NCBI GenBank assembly: GCA_017472575.1
Contig: JAFUPX010000012.1
Coordinates: forward strand, 1 to 36,207
Direction: 5' to 3'
DNA: 36,207 nt
Source: Clostridia bacterium
GTDB lineage: Bacteria; Bacillota; Clostridia; Oscillospirales; Acutalibacteraceae
The notes beneath the pieces were generated by a model. It saw only the letters and a program-made list of their open reading frames with translations. It ran no database searches and had not been told where the DNA came from. How positions within the stretch are numbered: position 1 is the first letter of the stretch; every line of letters begins with the position of its first letter. Shown here in pieces: positions 11,669-19,760 of this stretch. A program made the position numbers and the translations under genes.

Positions 11669-11697
11669 ATTATATTGCTTTTTAAAGAAAAAATAAA
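11669..11697 (-). promoter_or_regulatory. Candidate promoter for the murC operon
   Basis: On the minus strand a perfect TATAAT (11669-11674) is preceded, 17 bases away, by a weak -35, TTTATT (11692-11697). It is the only good -10 in the 80-base gap between murC and cca. Confidence 0.5.
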
Positions 11698-11723
11698 CCC
11701 TTTTTTGTAAGTTGGTGAAAACA

Positions 11724-12866
11724 ATGTTTATTTTACCCCAAAAAATTGAATATGTTTTGGATACTCTTCACCGCTCAGGGTTTGAGGGGTATATCGTCGG
11801 CGGTTGTGTAAGAGATATGCTTTTGGACAAAATACCGCACGATTTTGATATTACAACAAATGCCGCTCCTCAGCAGATAATCGGTATGTTTCAAAAAACC
11901 ATACCCACAGGCATTTCCCACGGAACGGTTACTGTTATTTGCGAAGAAACACCTATAGAGGTCACAACCTACCGCACCGAAAGCGGATATTCGGACTGCC
12001 GCCACCCTGATAAGGTGGAATTCGTTTCAAGCCTTGAAGCAGACCTTGCAAGACGGGATTTCACAGTTAACGCTATTGCCTATTCCCACGAAACAGGTAT
12101 TGTTGACCTTTTCGGCGGACAAAAAGACCTTGAAAATAGGGTTTTAAGGGCAGTGGGCGACCCTGAAACAAGATTTACCGAGGATGCTTTAAGAATTTTA
12201 AGACTTTTCAGATTTGCCGGTGTTTTAGGCTTTAATCCAGAAGACGAAACCTTTAAAGCCGCCTTAAAAAAGGCTAAGCTTTTAGAAAACGTAAGCAGAG
12301 AAAGGATTTTTACCGAGCTTAAAAAATGCCTTTGCGGAAAAGCTCCGTCCGCTTTAGAGCCGCTTATTAAAGCAGGAGGTCTTAAATCTATCGGTATTGA
12401 AAAATGCAATAAACTTGAAGTAATAGCAAAACTTGAAAACAAAGAGAAGTTGCGGCTTTTTGCATTTCTTTCCCTTTGCGGCTGTGACATTAAAAACACC
12501 TTAACCGCCCTTAAGGCTTCAAATGACGAGAAGAAGTATTGTTTAGGACTGCAAAGTGCTTTTTCACAAAACAGCATAAAGGATATTCTCAACATTTCCT
12601 CTGAAGAAATCTGCAGAGATTATCTCAGTGTAAAACAAGAACTTTTCAAAACCGATATAAATGCTGAATTAAAGGAGCTTGAAAGAATAATAAATTCGGG
12701 GGAGCCGTATAAAATCTCCCACCTGAAAATCTCAGGAGACGAGCTTATCCGAATGGGTATAACCGGAAAAGCGGTAGGAGAAACGCTTGAAAAATTAAGA
12801 AAAGCCGTTTGTAAAACACCTGAATTAAACACTCCCGAAAAACTTAAATCTTTAGTAACTAAATAA
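11724..12866 (+). CDS. cca: CCA tRNA nucleotidyltransferase (bacterial class II)
   Basis: The enzyme adds or repairs the 3' CCA of tRNAs. The head domain has YIVGGCVRDMLL, the metal-binding DFD (PHDFDITT), IEVTTYRTE, and the RRDFTVNA and RILRLFRFAG blocks of the class II family. The length, about 380 residues, is normal. The frame opens at a TTG (11712) without a ribosome site. ATG 11724 (MFILPQKI) has GGTG six bases upstream, so I use it. The closely related poly(A) polymerase cannot be excluded by motif, but a single copy in a Gram-positive is most likely CCA-adding. It is divergent from murC. Confidence 0.93.
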   Translation: MFILPQKIEYVLDTLHRSGFEGYIVGGCVRDMLLDKIPHDFDITTNAAPQQIIGMFQKTIPTGISHGTVTVICEETPIEVTTYRTESGYSDCRHPDKVEFVSSLEADLARRDFTVNAIAYSHETGIVDLFGGQKDLENRVLRAVGDPETRFTEDALRILRLFRFAGVLGFNPEDETFKAALKKAKLLENVSRERIFTELKKCLCGKAPSALEPLIKAGGLKSIGIEKCNKLEVIAKLENKEKLRLFAFLSLCGCDIKNTLTALKASNDEKKYCLGLQSAFSQNSIKDILNISSEEICRDYLSVKQELFKTDINAELKELERIINSGEPYKISHLKISGDELIRMGITGKAVGETLEKLRKAVCKTPELNTPEKLKSLVTK

Positions 12867-12884
12867 AGTAAGCGCCATAAAATG
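12858..12884 (+). promoter_or_regulatory. Candidate sigma-K (mother-cell) promoter for dpaAB
   Basis: An AC (12858-12859) is followed after 16 bases by CATA in the context GCCATAAAAT (12874-12883), which fits the sigma-K pattern AC - 16/17 - GnCATAnnnT. In Bacillus the homologous spoVF operon is known to be under sigma-K. The -35 lies in the last codons of cca and the -10 in the left arm of the terminator. Predicted transcripts would start near 12890, in the terminator loop. Confidence 0.5.
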
Positions 12885-12922
12885 TAGTGTAGATTAACTG
12901 CATTAGGCGCTTATTATTTTTT
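12869..12922 (+). terminator. Intrinsic terminator after cca
   Basis: An 8-bp stem, TAAGCGCC (12869-12876) and GGCGCTTA (12906-12913), encloses a 29-base loop and runs into ATTATTTTTT. It lies between cca and dpaA. Confidence 0.75.
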
Positions 12923-12939
12923 GGAGAAGTTGGTAACGG

Positions 12940-13728
12940 ATGAAACAGATAACACTTATAGGAGGCGACCGCAGGTTAAGGGTTGCCGAAAAGGAGCTCA
13001 GAGATAAAGGCTACAGTGTAAACAGTATAGGACTTTATGAAAATGATAATGCGGATTTAAGTAAAAGCGATGTTATAGTTTTACCTGTTCCCTCCACTAA
13101 GGACGGTGTAACCGTATTCGCTCCCCTTACAAACCGCAAAATTTATCTTGAGGACATAGAAAAAAGAATAACGCCAAACCAGACCGTTCTCACCTGCTCC
13201 TACAGCTTTAAACATAAGGTGAGTACAGACTACTTAAACCTTGACAGCTATTCCCTTTTAAATGCCGTTCCCACAGCCGAGGGTGCAATAAAAATCGCCA
13301 TAGAAAACACCGATTTTTCTCTTTGGAAAAGTAAAGTTCTGGTTGCAGGTGCAGGCAGAGTAGGAAAAATGCTGGCTGGCAGACTTAAAGGTATGGAGGC
13401 TGATGTAACGGTAAGCGCAAGAAAGACATCGGATTTTTCACTCCTCGAAGCGCACGGATTTAAATATATAAGGACTTCAGACATAAATACCCCTAACCTT
13501 GATTACGATATTATCTTCAACACTCTTGACCTTAATATCATAAGCAACGAAAACCTTAAAAGCTGTAAGGCAAAGCTGCTTATCGACTTATCCACAAAGG
13601 GCGGATTTGATTTACAGGCAGCAGAAGAATGCGGAATTAAGGCTATAAACGCGCCCGGTCTCCCCGGAAAAATCGCTCCTGAAACCGCAGGAAAAATACT
13701 TGCGCAAACGATTTTAGAACTTATATAA
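12940..13728 (+). CDS. dpaA: Dipicolinate synthase subunit A
   Basis: DpaA and DpaB make dipicolinic acid from a lysine-pathway intermediate in the mother cell; the product fills and stabilises the spore core. In 262 residues I see an N-terminal domain starting ITLIGGDRRLRVAEKEL, the family's typical opening, and a C-terminal NAD(P)-binding Rossmann domain with VLVAGAGRVGKMLA near residue 132. The end reads NAPGLPGKIAPETAG, also characteristic. Length is near Bacillus SpoVFA (about 297), slightly shorter. GGAG is 13 bases before the ATG, a long spacing. dpaB follows after 23 bases. Confidence 0.93.
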   Translation: MKQITLIGGDRRLRVAEKELRDKGYSVNSIGLYENDNADLSKSDVIVLPVPSTKDGVTVFAPLTNRKIYLEDIEKRITPNQTVLTCSYSFKHKVSTDYLNLDSYSLLNAVPTAEGAIKIAIENTDFSLWKSKVLVAGAGRVGKMLAGRLKGMEADVTVSARKTSDFSLLEAHGFKYIRTSDINTPNLDYDIIFNTLDLNIISNENLKSCKAKLLIDLSTKGGFDLQAAEECGIKAINAPGLPGKIAPETAGKILAQTILELI

Positions 13729-13751
13729 CCTATAGAGGTAAGGAGAACGCT

Positions 13752-14324
13752 ATGAAAGATATAACCCTTGGATATGCGTTTTGCGGCTCCTTTTGCACAA
13801 TAGATAAATCTCTTGAAGCCTTAAAGGAGTTAGCAGACGCCGGATATAAAATAAAACCCATAATGTCCCAGATAGTTTATACAACAGATACCCGCTTTGG
13901 GAAAGCGGAGGATTTAAAAAATCAGGTTACCACGCTTTGCGGAAGCGAAATAATTCACGATATAAAAGATGCGGAGCCGATAGGACCCAAAAATTTATTG
14001 GACATAATAGTTGTCGCTCCCTGCACAGGAAATACCATAGCTAAAATCGCTCTCGGCATAACCGATACCCCAGTGACAATGGCTGTTAAAGCGCATCTTC
14101 GGAATAATAAACCGGTTGTTTTAGCCATTGCCACTAACGATGCTCTCGGTGCCTCCTGCAAAAACATAGGGCTTCTTCACAATACAAACAATATTTTCTT
14201 CACACCCTACGGTCAGGATGACCCGCACAGTAAAAACAACTCCCTTATCAGTGATTTTTCCCTTATACCTAAAACGGTTGAATATGCATTAAACGGAAAA
14301 CAAATTCAACCTGTAATAATATAA
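13752..14324 (+). CDS. dpaB: Dipicolinate synthase subunit B (flavoprotein)
   Basis: This is the flavoprotein-fold partner of DpaA. The 190-residue protein has the family signatures LGYAFCGSFCTIDKSL near the N terminus, VVAPCTGNTIAKIA, NDALGASCKNIG and FFTPYGQDDPHSKNNSL. The length matches Bacillus SpoVFB (about 200). AAGGAG lies six bases before the ATG. It forms a two-gene operon with dpaA and is followed directly by a strong bidirectional terminator. Its presence is the clearest sign that the organism makes endospores. Confidence 0.96.
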   Translation: MKDITLGYAFCGSFCTIDKSLEALKELADAGYKIKPIMSQIVYTTDTRFGKAEDLKNQVTTLCGSEIIHDIKDAEPIGPKNLLDIIVVAPCTGNTIAKIALGITDTPVTMAVKAHLRNNKPVVLAIATNDALGASCKNIGLLHNTNNIFFTPYGQDDPHSKNNSLISDFSLIPKTVEYALNGKQIQPVII

Positions 14325-14366
14325 AATAATTGAGGCAGTTCTATTGCAACTGCCTCAATTATTTTT
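14325..14366. terminator. Bidirectional intrinsic terminator between dpaB and the surface protein gene
   Basis: A long stem, with arms around TAATTGAGGCAGTT and AACTGCCTCAATTA and a 7-base loop, has A/T runs on both sides. It serves the converging dpaB (plus) and surface protein (minus) transcripts. It overlaps the surface protein stop codon by two bases. Confidence 0.9.
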
Positions 14367-17300
14367 AATCAATTATATTTTTTCTGCGCTTTGCAATGAA
14401 AATTCCCATACCGCTTATAAGCAGACCTGCAACCAACAACCAAATATTGCCGTTATCGCCTGTCTTAGGTGAAACAAGGTTGCCGGAATCTTTGGCATTA
14501 TCTGTATTGCCGCCTGTAGAAGACGCCTTTACGGTAAAGGTCTTTTCAACCGTTACAGTATCTTCGAGTTCATTATTATCTTTCTGCTTTGCTGTCCAAG
14601 CATTATCTATATCGAATACAGATTTTGCATAGATTACCTTAAGGGTATATGTGCCGACAGCAAGGTCGGCTGTGGCAATATAAGCCGAGAAATCCTCTGT
14701 TTTGCTCCATTTGCCCGAAAGTCCGGTGCCCTCTATTTCCCACTTATAAGGCGCAAATCCAACTGTATCCTGAACAGGATACTCGGGTACAGCGGCTACC
14801 GCAAAACTTATCTTATCGCCCTTGGTGTATTCAGCCTTAATTCCTGTAACCAAATCGGCGGTAATGTCCTCTTTTTTGCCCTCCTCAAGAACTGAAATAA
14901 GAGCATACGGCATTTCACCGTCTACGGTAAGCCATCCGTTAGTGTCCAGAAGTTCGGGTTTCCATTCGCCCTCATACAGAACATTTCCGTCATAGTCTAA
15001 AAGTTTAAATTTGCCCGGAATACTGAATTTTGAAAGGTCTATATCCTCACCGTCGTTACGGATAATTGCATATTCGCCAGCCTCATCTGTAGATTCAAGC
15101 ATAAGATTTACATTGCTAAGATTAACCATACCGCTATCACTTTCAAGGCAGTTTTCAGAGGATATTACGATAAGCCTTCCGCCCGATACGGTTATATCAC
15201 CGACACCTGTAGCATGAACACCCTCTTCTTCATCGGAATAAATATAAAGGTCACAATCCTTAAAGGTAATTCCGCCGTGATATGAGTATACCGTTTCATC
15301 ATCTGCCAAAAGCCTAAGCGTACAGTCAGTAAGGGTTACGGTGTAATCCTTGTTGTATACATCAGTGCCTTCAAAATATCCGTTATAGTAATATTCAACA
15401 TTTTTTATCAGAATAGCCGATTCATCATCATTTTCATTAGATTCTACCGTTCCCGTACAGCCGATAAGGGAAATACTGCCGTCATTTGCTACTATTGTTG
15501 AGTCATCTGAAAAGAGGTCAAGCTCGCAGTTCCTAATCTCTATTTCACCGTTTACAGCGTTGTATTTTTGGGCTTCATCATCATAAGTTGCGCTGCCCGC
15601 AACTATCGCTGAATCGTATGATTCAATATTAAGCTTCGGGAGCTTTCCGTCGCTGTCGGCATTACCCGTTATGGTAAGCTTGCCGCCACCGAGATCAATT
15701 CCGTTATCAGATACATCCACCGTAAGCTCGGCACCCGCCTTAAGCTCAATATCGAGATTTTCGCCGTCATTTGCACAGATGCCGTCATAACCGCCCTGTA
15801 TTAAAGCCTTGCCCTCGATTATCACCTTGGAGCCGTCAGGAAGTATTATTGCGCAGTCATCTTCAGAATTTATGGCAAAGCCATCCTTTAGGGTAAGGGT
15901 TTTGGAGGTTTTATCCCAGCTGTATTTATCGCCGCTTGCTTTAGTTTCATCATCGGTAAAATCAAGACTGCCACTGATAAAAGCAATAGCGCTCTTTTCT
16001 ATTTTCAGCGTACAGGGAATATCGCGGCTGTCGGCGTATGTCATCAGGAAAAGATAGTGCGTACCGTCTTTCTCGGCAGTAAAGCTTCCTTGCTCTCCAT
16101 AGGCATATCCATATTCATCGGGAGCTCCGGCATTATCCTTATCCTGATAATCAGCTTCTTCTAACTCTCCGTTTTCCATAGTATAAAGTTCAAAATAGGT
16201 ATCGCAGTATTCATTGCTGTTATAGAAAGCTATGTCAAGCGTTTCTCCAGCCTTAAGCTCGGTTTTATACACCTTAGTGAAGAAAAAGAATTCATCTTCG
16301 GTATAAAATGACAAGCCTGTTGAGTTGAGCGTGAGTGTAGTATCAAGAGGTAAAGTAAGTGTCTCGGCAGAGCTCAACACTTTCTCTGCAGGCTCTAATT
16401 CCAAAGTGCATACTGTTATTTCCGTATTCTCACCTAAATCGTCTAACTCATAATGCGGGATTATAAACTTACCGTTTTGGAAGGAATATGTCAAATCGTT
16501 ATCGTCGCTAGTTTTCACCGACTCTACAAATATAATATTATCAGGATTACTCGGTTCAAGGGTTATAACATAGTCCTTACGCTCGGTTGCGGCACCCTCG
16601 CCCGTTTTGCCGGAGGTAAGCTTTACGCCGCTGTCCGCCAATACCGTATTATATTTTTCAGGAATATAAAAAGTTAGATCCACAGCGTTTCTTTTTATAT
16701 CCTCACCGTTGTCGCTGGTAACATCAAAATATAGTGTTTCGCCTTTTTCTGTTACAGGAGCAGTTCCCGAAAGAACACCGTCTTCGCTTATTTCAAAGCC
16801 GTCAGGAAGAGGCGATCCATCACTTTCTTCCCATTTTACCGTGCCGCTTGTTCCCGCAGTGGTCAGCTGAACGGAAAACTCGGTTGAGCAGGGTATATAA
16901 AATTTAGTTGAGGATATTTCGGCAGATCTGTTCCATGTATCGCCCGCAGGAATAGTAACTTCACCGTTAAAGTTAACAGTAACATCCATACTTGATGAAT
17001 TTACTATTGTTCCAAGCTTTCGGCACTCATATAAAGCATTAGAAGCAAAATAGGTAAGGCTTGCCGGCAGAGTAACAGCGGTAACAGCTGCTTGGTAGAA
17101 AGCTTTATTTCCAATATACTCTACTGTATCACCGAAATCAACCGAGACAAGATTTGTAAAGCCATAAAATGCATAATCATATATTTCCTTGACTCCGCTT
17201 AAAAACTTTACCGAGTTAAGAACGGTTCTGTCCTCTACTATAAAATTATCGAAATAAGATACATCTACAAAAAGGTCGGTTATGGTCTCAGGGTCAACCT

Positions 17301-17490
17301 CTTTGTCTGTAGATACACCAGTATTGTCGCACGAATAGAATTTGTATTCGTTGTTTTCGTAGGTGCACAGTCCGTACACGGCATCTTCCGCAGAAACCGA
17401 TAAAGCGGAAAGCGGAATAAAAGACAGTACAAGCGCTAAGCATAGCACTATACTCATCAGTCTGGCTGAAAGTTTAAAATTTGTTTTCAT
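14365..17490 (-). CDS. Large sortase-anchored cell-surface protein (leucine-rich repeats, Ig-like and beta-helix-like regions)
   Basis: 1041 residues, exported and wall-anchored. A signal peptide (1-35, ending SALSVSAED) is followed by BspA-type leucine-rich repeats at about 85-160 (VKEIYDYAFYGFTNL, VEYIGNKAFYQA) and an Ig-like putative segment at about 195-270 (LPDGFEISEDGVLSGTAP). Next come a pre-peptidase C-like beta region at about 400-500, a long region of short repeated beta strands at 510-830 resembling a right-handed beta-helix (GSLDFTD, LTLKDGFAIN, GICANDGENLDIEL), and another Ig-like domain. At the C terminus SPKTG (1007-1011), a hydrophobic helix and KRRKN form a sortase signal. 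The ATG has GGAGG. It follows a TetR gene by 20 bases and is probably controlled by it. An adhesin or glycan-binding role is inference. Confidence 0.85.
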   Translation of the reverse strand: MKTNFKLSARLMSIVLCLALVLSFIPLSALSVSAEDAVYGLCTYENNEYKFYSCDNTGVSTDKEVDPETITDLFVDVSYFDNFIVEDRTVLNSVKFLSGVKEIYDYAFYGFTNLVSVDFGDTVEYIGNKAFYQAAVTAVTLPASLTYFASNALYECRKLGTIVNSSSMDVTVNFNGEVTIPAGDTWNRSAEISSTKFYIPCSTEFSVQLTTAGTSGTVKWEESDGSPLPDGFEISEDGVLSGTAPVTEKGETLYFDVTSDNGEDIKRNAVDLTFYIPEKYNTVLADSGVKLTSGKTGEGAATERKDYVITLEPSNPDNIIFVESVKTSDDNDLTYSFQNGKFIIPHYELDDLGENTEITVCTLELEPAEKVLSSAETLTLPLDTTLTLNSTGLSFYTEDEFFFFTKVYKTELKAGETLDIAFYNSNEYCDTYFELYTMENGELEEADYQDKDNAGAPDEYGYAYGEQGSFTAEKDGTHYLFLMTYADSRDIPCTLKIEKSAIAFISGSLDFTDDETKASGDKYSWDKTSKTLTLKDGFAINSEDDCAIILPDGSKVIIEGKALIQGGYDGICANDGENLDIELKAGAELTVDVSDNGIDLGGGKLTITGNADSDGKLPKLNIESYDSAIVAGSATYDDEAQKYNAVNGEIEIRNCELDLFSDDSTIVANDGSISLIGCTGTVESNENDDESAILIKNVEYYYNGYFEGTDVYNKDYTVTLTDCTLRLLADDETVYSYHGGITFKDCDLYIYSDEEEGVHATGVGDITVSGGRLIVISSENCLESDSGMVNLSNVNLMLESTDEAGEYAIIRNDGEDIDLSKFSIPGKFKLLDYDGNVLYEGEWKPELLDTNGWLTVDGEMPYALISVLEEGKKEDITADLVTGIKAEYTKGDKISFAVAAVPEYPVQDTVGFAPYKWEIEGTGLSGKWSKTEDFSAYIATADLAVGTYTLKVIYAKSVFDIDNAWTAKQKDNNELEDTVTVEKTFTVKASSTGGNTDNAKDSGNLVSPKTGDNGNIWLLVAGLLISGMGIFIAKRRKNIID

Positions 17491-17510
17491 AATTTACCTC
17501 CAAAATTTAT

Positions 17511-18191
17511 TTATGTTCTGCTTTCTAAATATGCAAGCATATTGTCTATTGTGTTCTGCGCGAGTGCCGGATAATCAAACTGCGAAACAAATTCTATTGC
17601 CTCGTCTATTTTTGATTGCGGTACACGGTACACAAGAAAGGTTGTTTCGATAAATCTGCGCACCTTGCGCTCCATTGTAAAATACATATCGCAGGGAATT
17701 GTCATAAACCCCCGCATAATACCGCCCGACGCAATCTCCAGCTCGTAAAAATCCTTAGTTTCAAGGTCAGGCAGATGCTCTTTAAAAATATGCTCCAATT
17801 TACCTGTAATAGTGTGCTGAATAACATCAGAGGTATTCGACATAGAATACGAGGAATTATATAGCTCGCGCATATGCTCACTGCTTTCGGCTATATATAG
17901 CTGCAAAGTAGTTTCTGCGGCATAAAATAAGATTTTATCCTCGGTTTTGCCGTTTACCATTTTCTTTGCGGCTTCAAACTGACCCTCTAAAACATATTTA
18001 ACCAGCTCGCATAATATTTCCTCTTTATTTTTCATTTCATAAAAAATTGCATTTGATGATATTCCCGAAAGCTCTGAGATTTCCCGCACAGACGTACTTG
18101 AATAGCCTTGGGTTAAAAAGAGCTTCGCTGCCGCATGAAGCACGCTTTTTCTTAAATTCTCGGTTTCCTCTACAGACCTTATATTCGACAT
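17511..18191 (-). CDS. TetR/AcrR family transcriptional regulator
   Basis: 226 residues with the classic N-terminal helix-turn-helix (VLHAAAKLFLTQGYSSTSVREISELSGISSNAIFYEMKNKEEIL, residues about 18-62 with gaps) and a C-terminal ligand/dimer domain of low conservation. GGAGG lies six bases before the ATG. The surface protein gene starts 20 bases after its stop, so they form an operon. A 22-bp dyad covers its own transcription start, so it probably represses itself and the surface protein. The ligand is unknown. Confidence 0.9.
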   Translation of the reverse strand: MSNIRSVEETENLRKSVLHAAAKLFLTQGYSSTSVREISELSGISSNAIFYEMKNKEEILCELVKYVLEGQFEAAKKMVNGKTEDKILFYAAETTLQLYIAESSEHMRELYNSSYSMSNTSDVIQHTITGKLEHIFKEHLPDLETKDFYELEIASGGIMRGFMTIPCDMYFTMERKVRRFIETTFLVYRVPQSKIDEAIEFVSQFDYPALAQNTIDNMLAYLESRT

Positions 18192-18227
18192 CCTTTTCCT
18201 CCTTTTTCAATTTGTAATTTCTATCGC

Positions 18228-18249
18228 AAATTAAAGCGTACTTTAATTT
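18228..18249. promoter_or_regulatory. TetR-type operator dyad
   Basis: Perfect 9-bp arms AAATTAAAG and CTTTAATTT flank the 4-base centre CGTA. The size and symmetry are typical of TetR operators. It begins at the predicted start point of the regulator's own transcript. Confidence 0.65.
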
Positions 18250-18255
18250 ATGCTT

Positions 18256-18285
18256 ATTTTACCATAAAAGGAAATAATTTGTCAA
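18256..18285 (-). promoter_or_regulatory. Promoter of the TetR-surface protein operon
   Basis: On the minus strand TTGACA (18280-18285) and TAAAAT (18256-18261) are 18 bases apart, with a TGG extended -10. The dyad at 18228-18249 sits immediately downstream, where a bound repressor would block initiation. Confidence 0.7.
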
Positions 18286-18327
18286 TATATTTTTTTAAAA
18301 ATACAGTCCCTCAATTTTAAAAATATA

Positions 18328-18356
18328 TGGAAATATTAGAAAGTATGTAGTATAAT
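18328..18356 (+). promoter_or_regulatory. Promoter of trkA-trkH
   Basis: A perfect TATAAT (18351-18356) stands 17 bases after TGGAAA. Transcription would start about 25 bases before the trkA ATG. The site is about 80 bases from the TetR operator, so TetR control of trkA seems unlikely. Confidence 0.55.
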
Positions 18357-18387
18357 ATGTAATATCATATTAAAAAGGACTGAAGAA

Positions 18388-19746
18388 ATGAACATAATTG
18401 TTGTAGGCTGCGGCAAAATAGGAACCACAGTTCTTTCAAGCCTTGTAAATGAAAATCATGATGTTATAGGTGTTGATAATGACCCTGCGGTAATAGAACA
18501 GCTCACAAATATATATGATGTTATGGGAGTTTGCGGCAACGGAACCGATTGCGATACTTTAAGTGAAGCTAACGTTCAAAAGGCGGAGCTTGTTATCGCA
18601 ACAACCGGTTCGGACGAGCTTAATATGCTCTGCTGTTTTATTGCCCGAAAAATTGGCGCAAAGCACACTATAGCAAGAATAAGAAACCCTGAGTATAACG
18701 ACCGAAGCTTCGGCTTTATGTGTCGGCATTTGGGAATTTCCCTTTCAATTAATCCTGAGCTTACGGCAGCTCACGAGCTTTATAACATACTAAAATTACC
18801 AAGTGCCGCAAAGGTAGAAACCTTTTCAAAAAGAAACTTTGAAATGGTTGAATTAAAGCTAAAGCCTGATTCTCCGCTTGACGGTATCGCTCTTTCGGAA
18901 ATGAGAAAAAAATTTAAGGCAAGCTTTCTTATCTGTGTTGTTCAGAGGGGTGACAAGGTTGTTATACCGGATGGTAATTTTATACTTAAAGGCGGAGATA
19001 AAATCGGTATTGCGGCTACTCCCGCAGAAATACAACGCCTTTTAAAAGAATTAAAAATTATGCAAAAGCAGGCACGCAGTGTTATGATTTTAGGTGCCAG
19101 CACAACCGCCTACTACCTCGCAAAAATGCTTTTAAACAGCGGAAACTCGGTTAAGATAATCGAAAAAAATCCTGATAGATGTCAGCATTTCTCAGAGCTT
19201 CTTCCCGATGCCGTTATAATAAATGGGGACGGCGCTCAGCAGGAGCTTCTCTTAGAGGAAGGTATCCGCAGTGTTGATGCGTTTGTTTCCCTCACAGGTA
19301 TGGACGAACAAAATATCCTTATTTCATATTTTGCCTCATCCCAAAATGTTCCAAAGGTTATTTGCAAGATAAACCGAGATGAGTTTACCGCCACAGCGGA
19401 CAGACTGGGGCTTGACTGCATAATCTCCCCTAAAAAAATCATATCGGATGTTATTGTAAGATATGCCAGAGCACTTCACAACTCCATAGGCAGCAATATG
19501 GAAACTCTTTACCGCCTTATGGACGGCAGTGCCGAGGCTCTTGAATTCAACATCAGCTCTGACTGCTCGCTTATCGGTATTCCGTTAAAGAAAATGAAAA
19601 CAAAGGATAATATACTTATCGCAGGAATAATCCGCGGCAGAAAAACGATTATTCCCTCAGGTGAAGATACTATCCAGGCATTAGATAATGTTATTATTTT
19701 CGCCTCAGGTCATATCCTTAATGATGTTACTGATATTTTAAAATAG
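18388..19746 (+). CDS. trkA: Trk potassium uptake system peripheral subunit
   Basis: TrkA is the cytoplasmic nucleotide-binding gating subunit of the TrkH K+ channel. At 452 residues it has the full tandem layout: RCK-N (IIVVGCGKIGTTVLSSL, with the acidic VDND at the end of strand 2), RCK-C, and a second RCK-N (VMILGASTTAYYLAKML, IIEKNPDRC) plus RCK-C. In the second half the glycine motif is GASTTA rather than GxGxxG, so NAD(H) or ATP binding there may be weakened; such loss is known in the family. AAGGA precedes the ATG. trkH starts 14 bases after the stop. Confidence 0.95.
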   Translation: MNIIVVGCGKIGTTVLSSLVNENHDVIGVDNDPAVIEQLTNIYDVMGVCGNGTDCDTLSEANVQKAELVIATTGSDELNMLCCFIARKIGAKHTIARIRNPEYNDRSFGFMCRHLGISLSINPELTAAHELYNILKLPSAAKVETFSKRNFEMVELKLKPDSPLDGIALSEMRKKFKASFLICVVQRGDKVVIPDGNFILKGGDKIGIAATPAEIQRLLKELKIMQKQARSVMILGASTTAYYLAKMLLNSGNSVKIIEKNPDRCQHFSELLPDAVIINGDGAQQELLLEEGIRSVDAFVSLTGMDEQNILISYFASSQNVPKVICKINRDEFTATADRLGLDCIISPKKIISDVIVRYARALHNSIGSNMETLYRLMDGSAEALEFNISSDCSLIGIPLKKMKTKDNILIAGIIRGRKTIIPSGEDTIQALDNVIIFASGHILNDVTDILK

Positions 19747-19760
19747 CAGGTTTAAAGATT

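Noticed and set aside
12080..12595. 171-codon open frame on the minus strand
   Set aside because: Antisense shadow of cca; composition is Ser/Phe-rich as expected for a mirror of a Lys/Glu-rich gene.
18228..18387. TetR control of trkA-trkH through the shared intergenic region
   Set aside because: The operator dyad is about 80 bases upstream of the trkA promoter and lies on the start of the divergent gene; no second dyad is seen near trkA.
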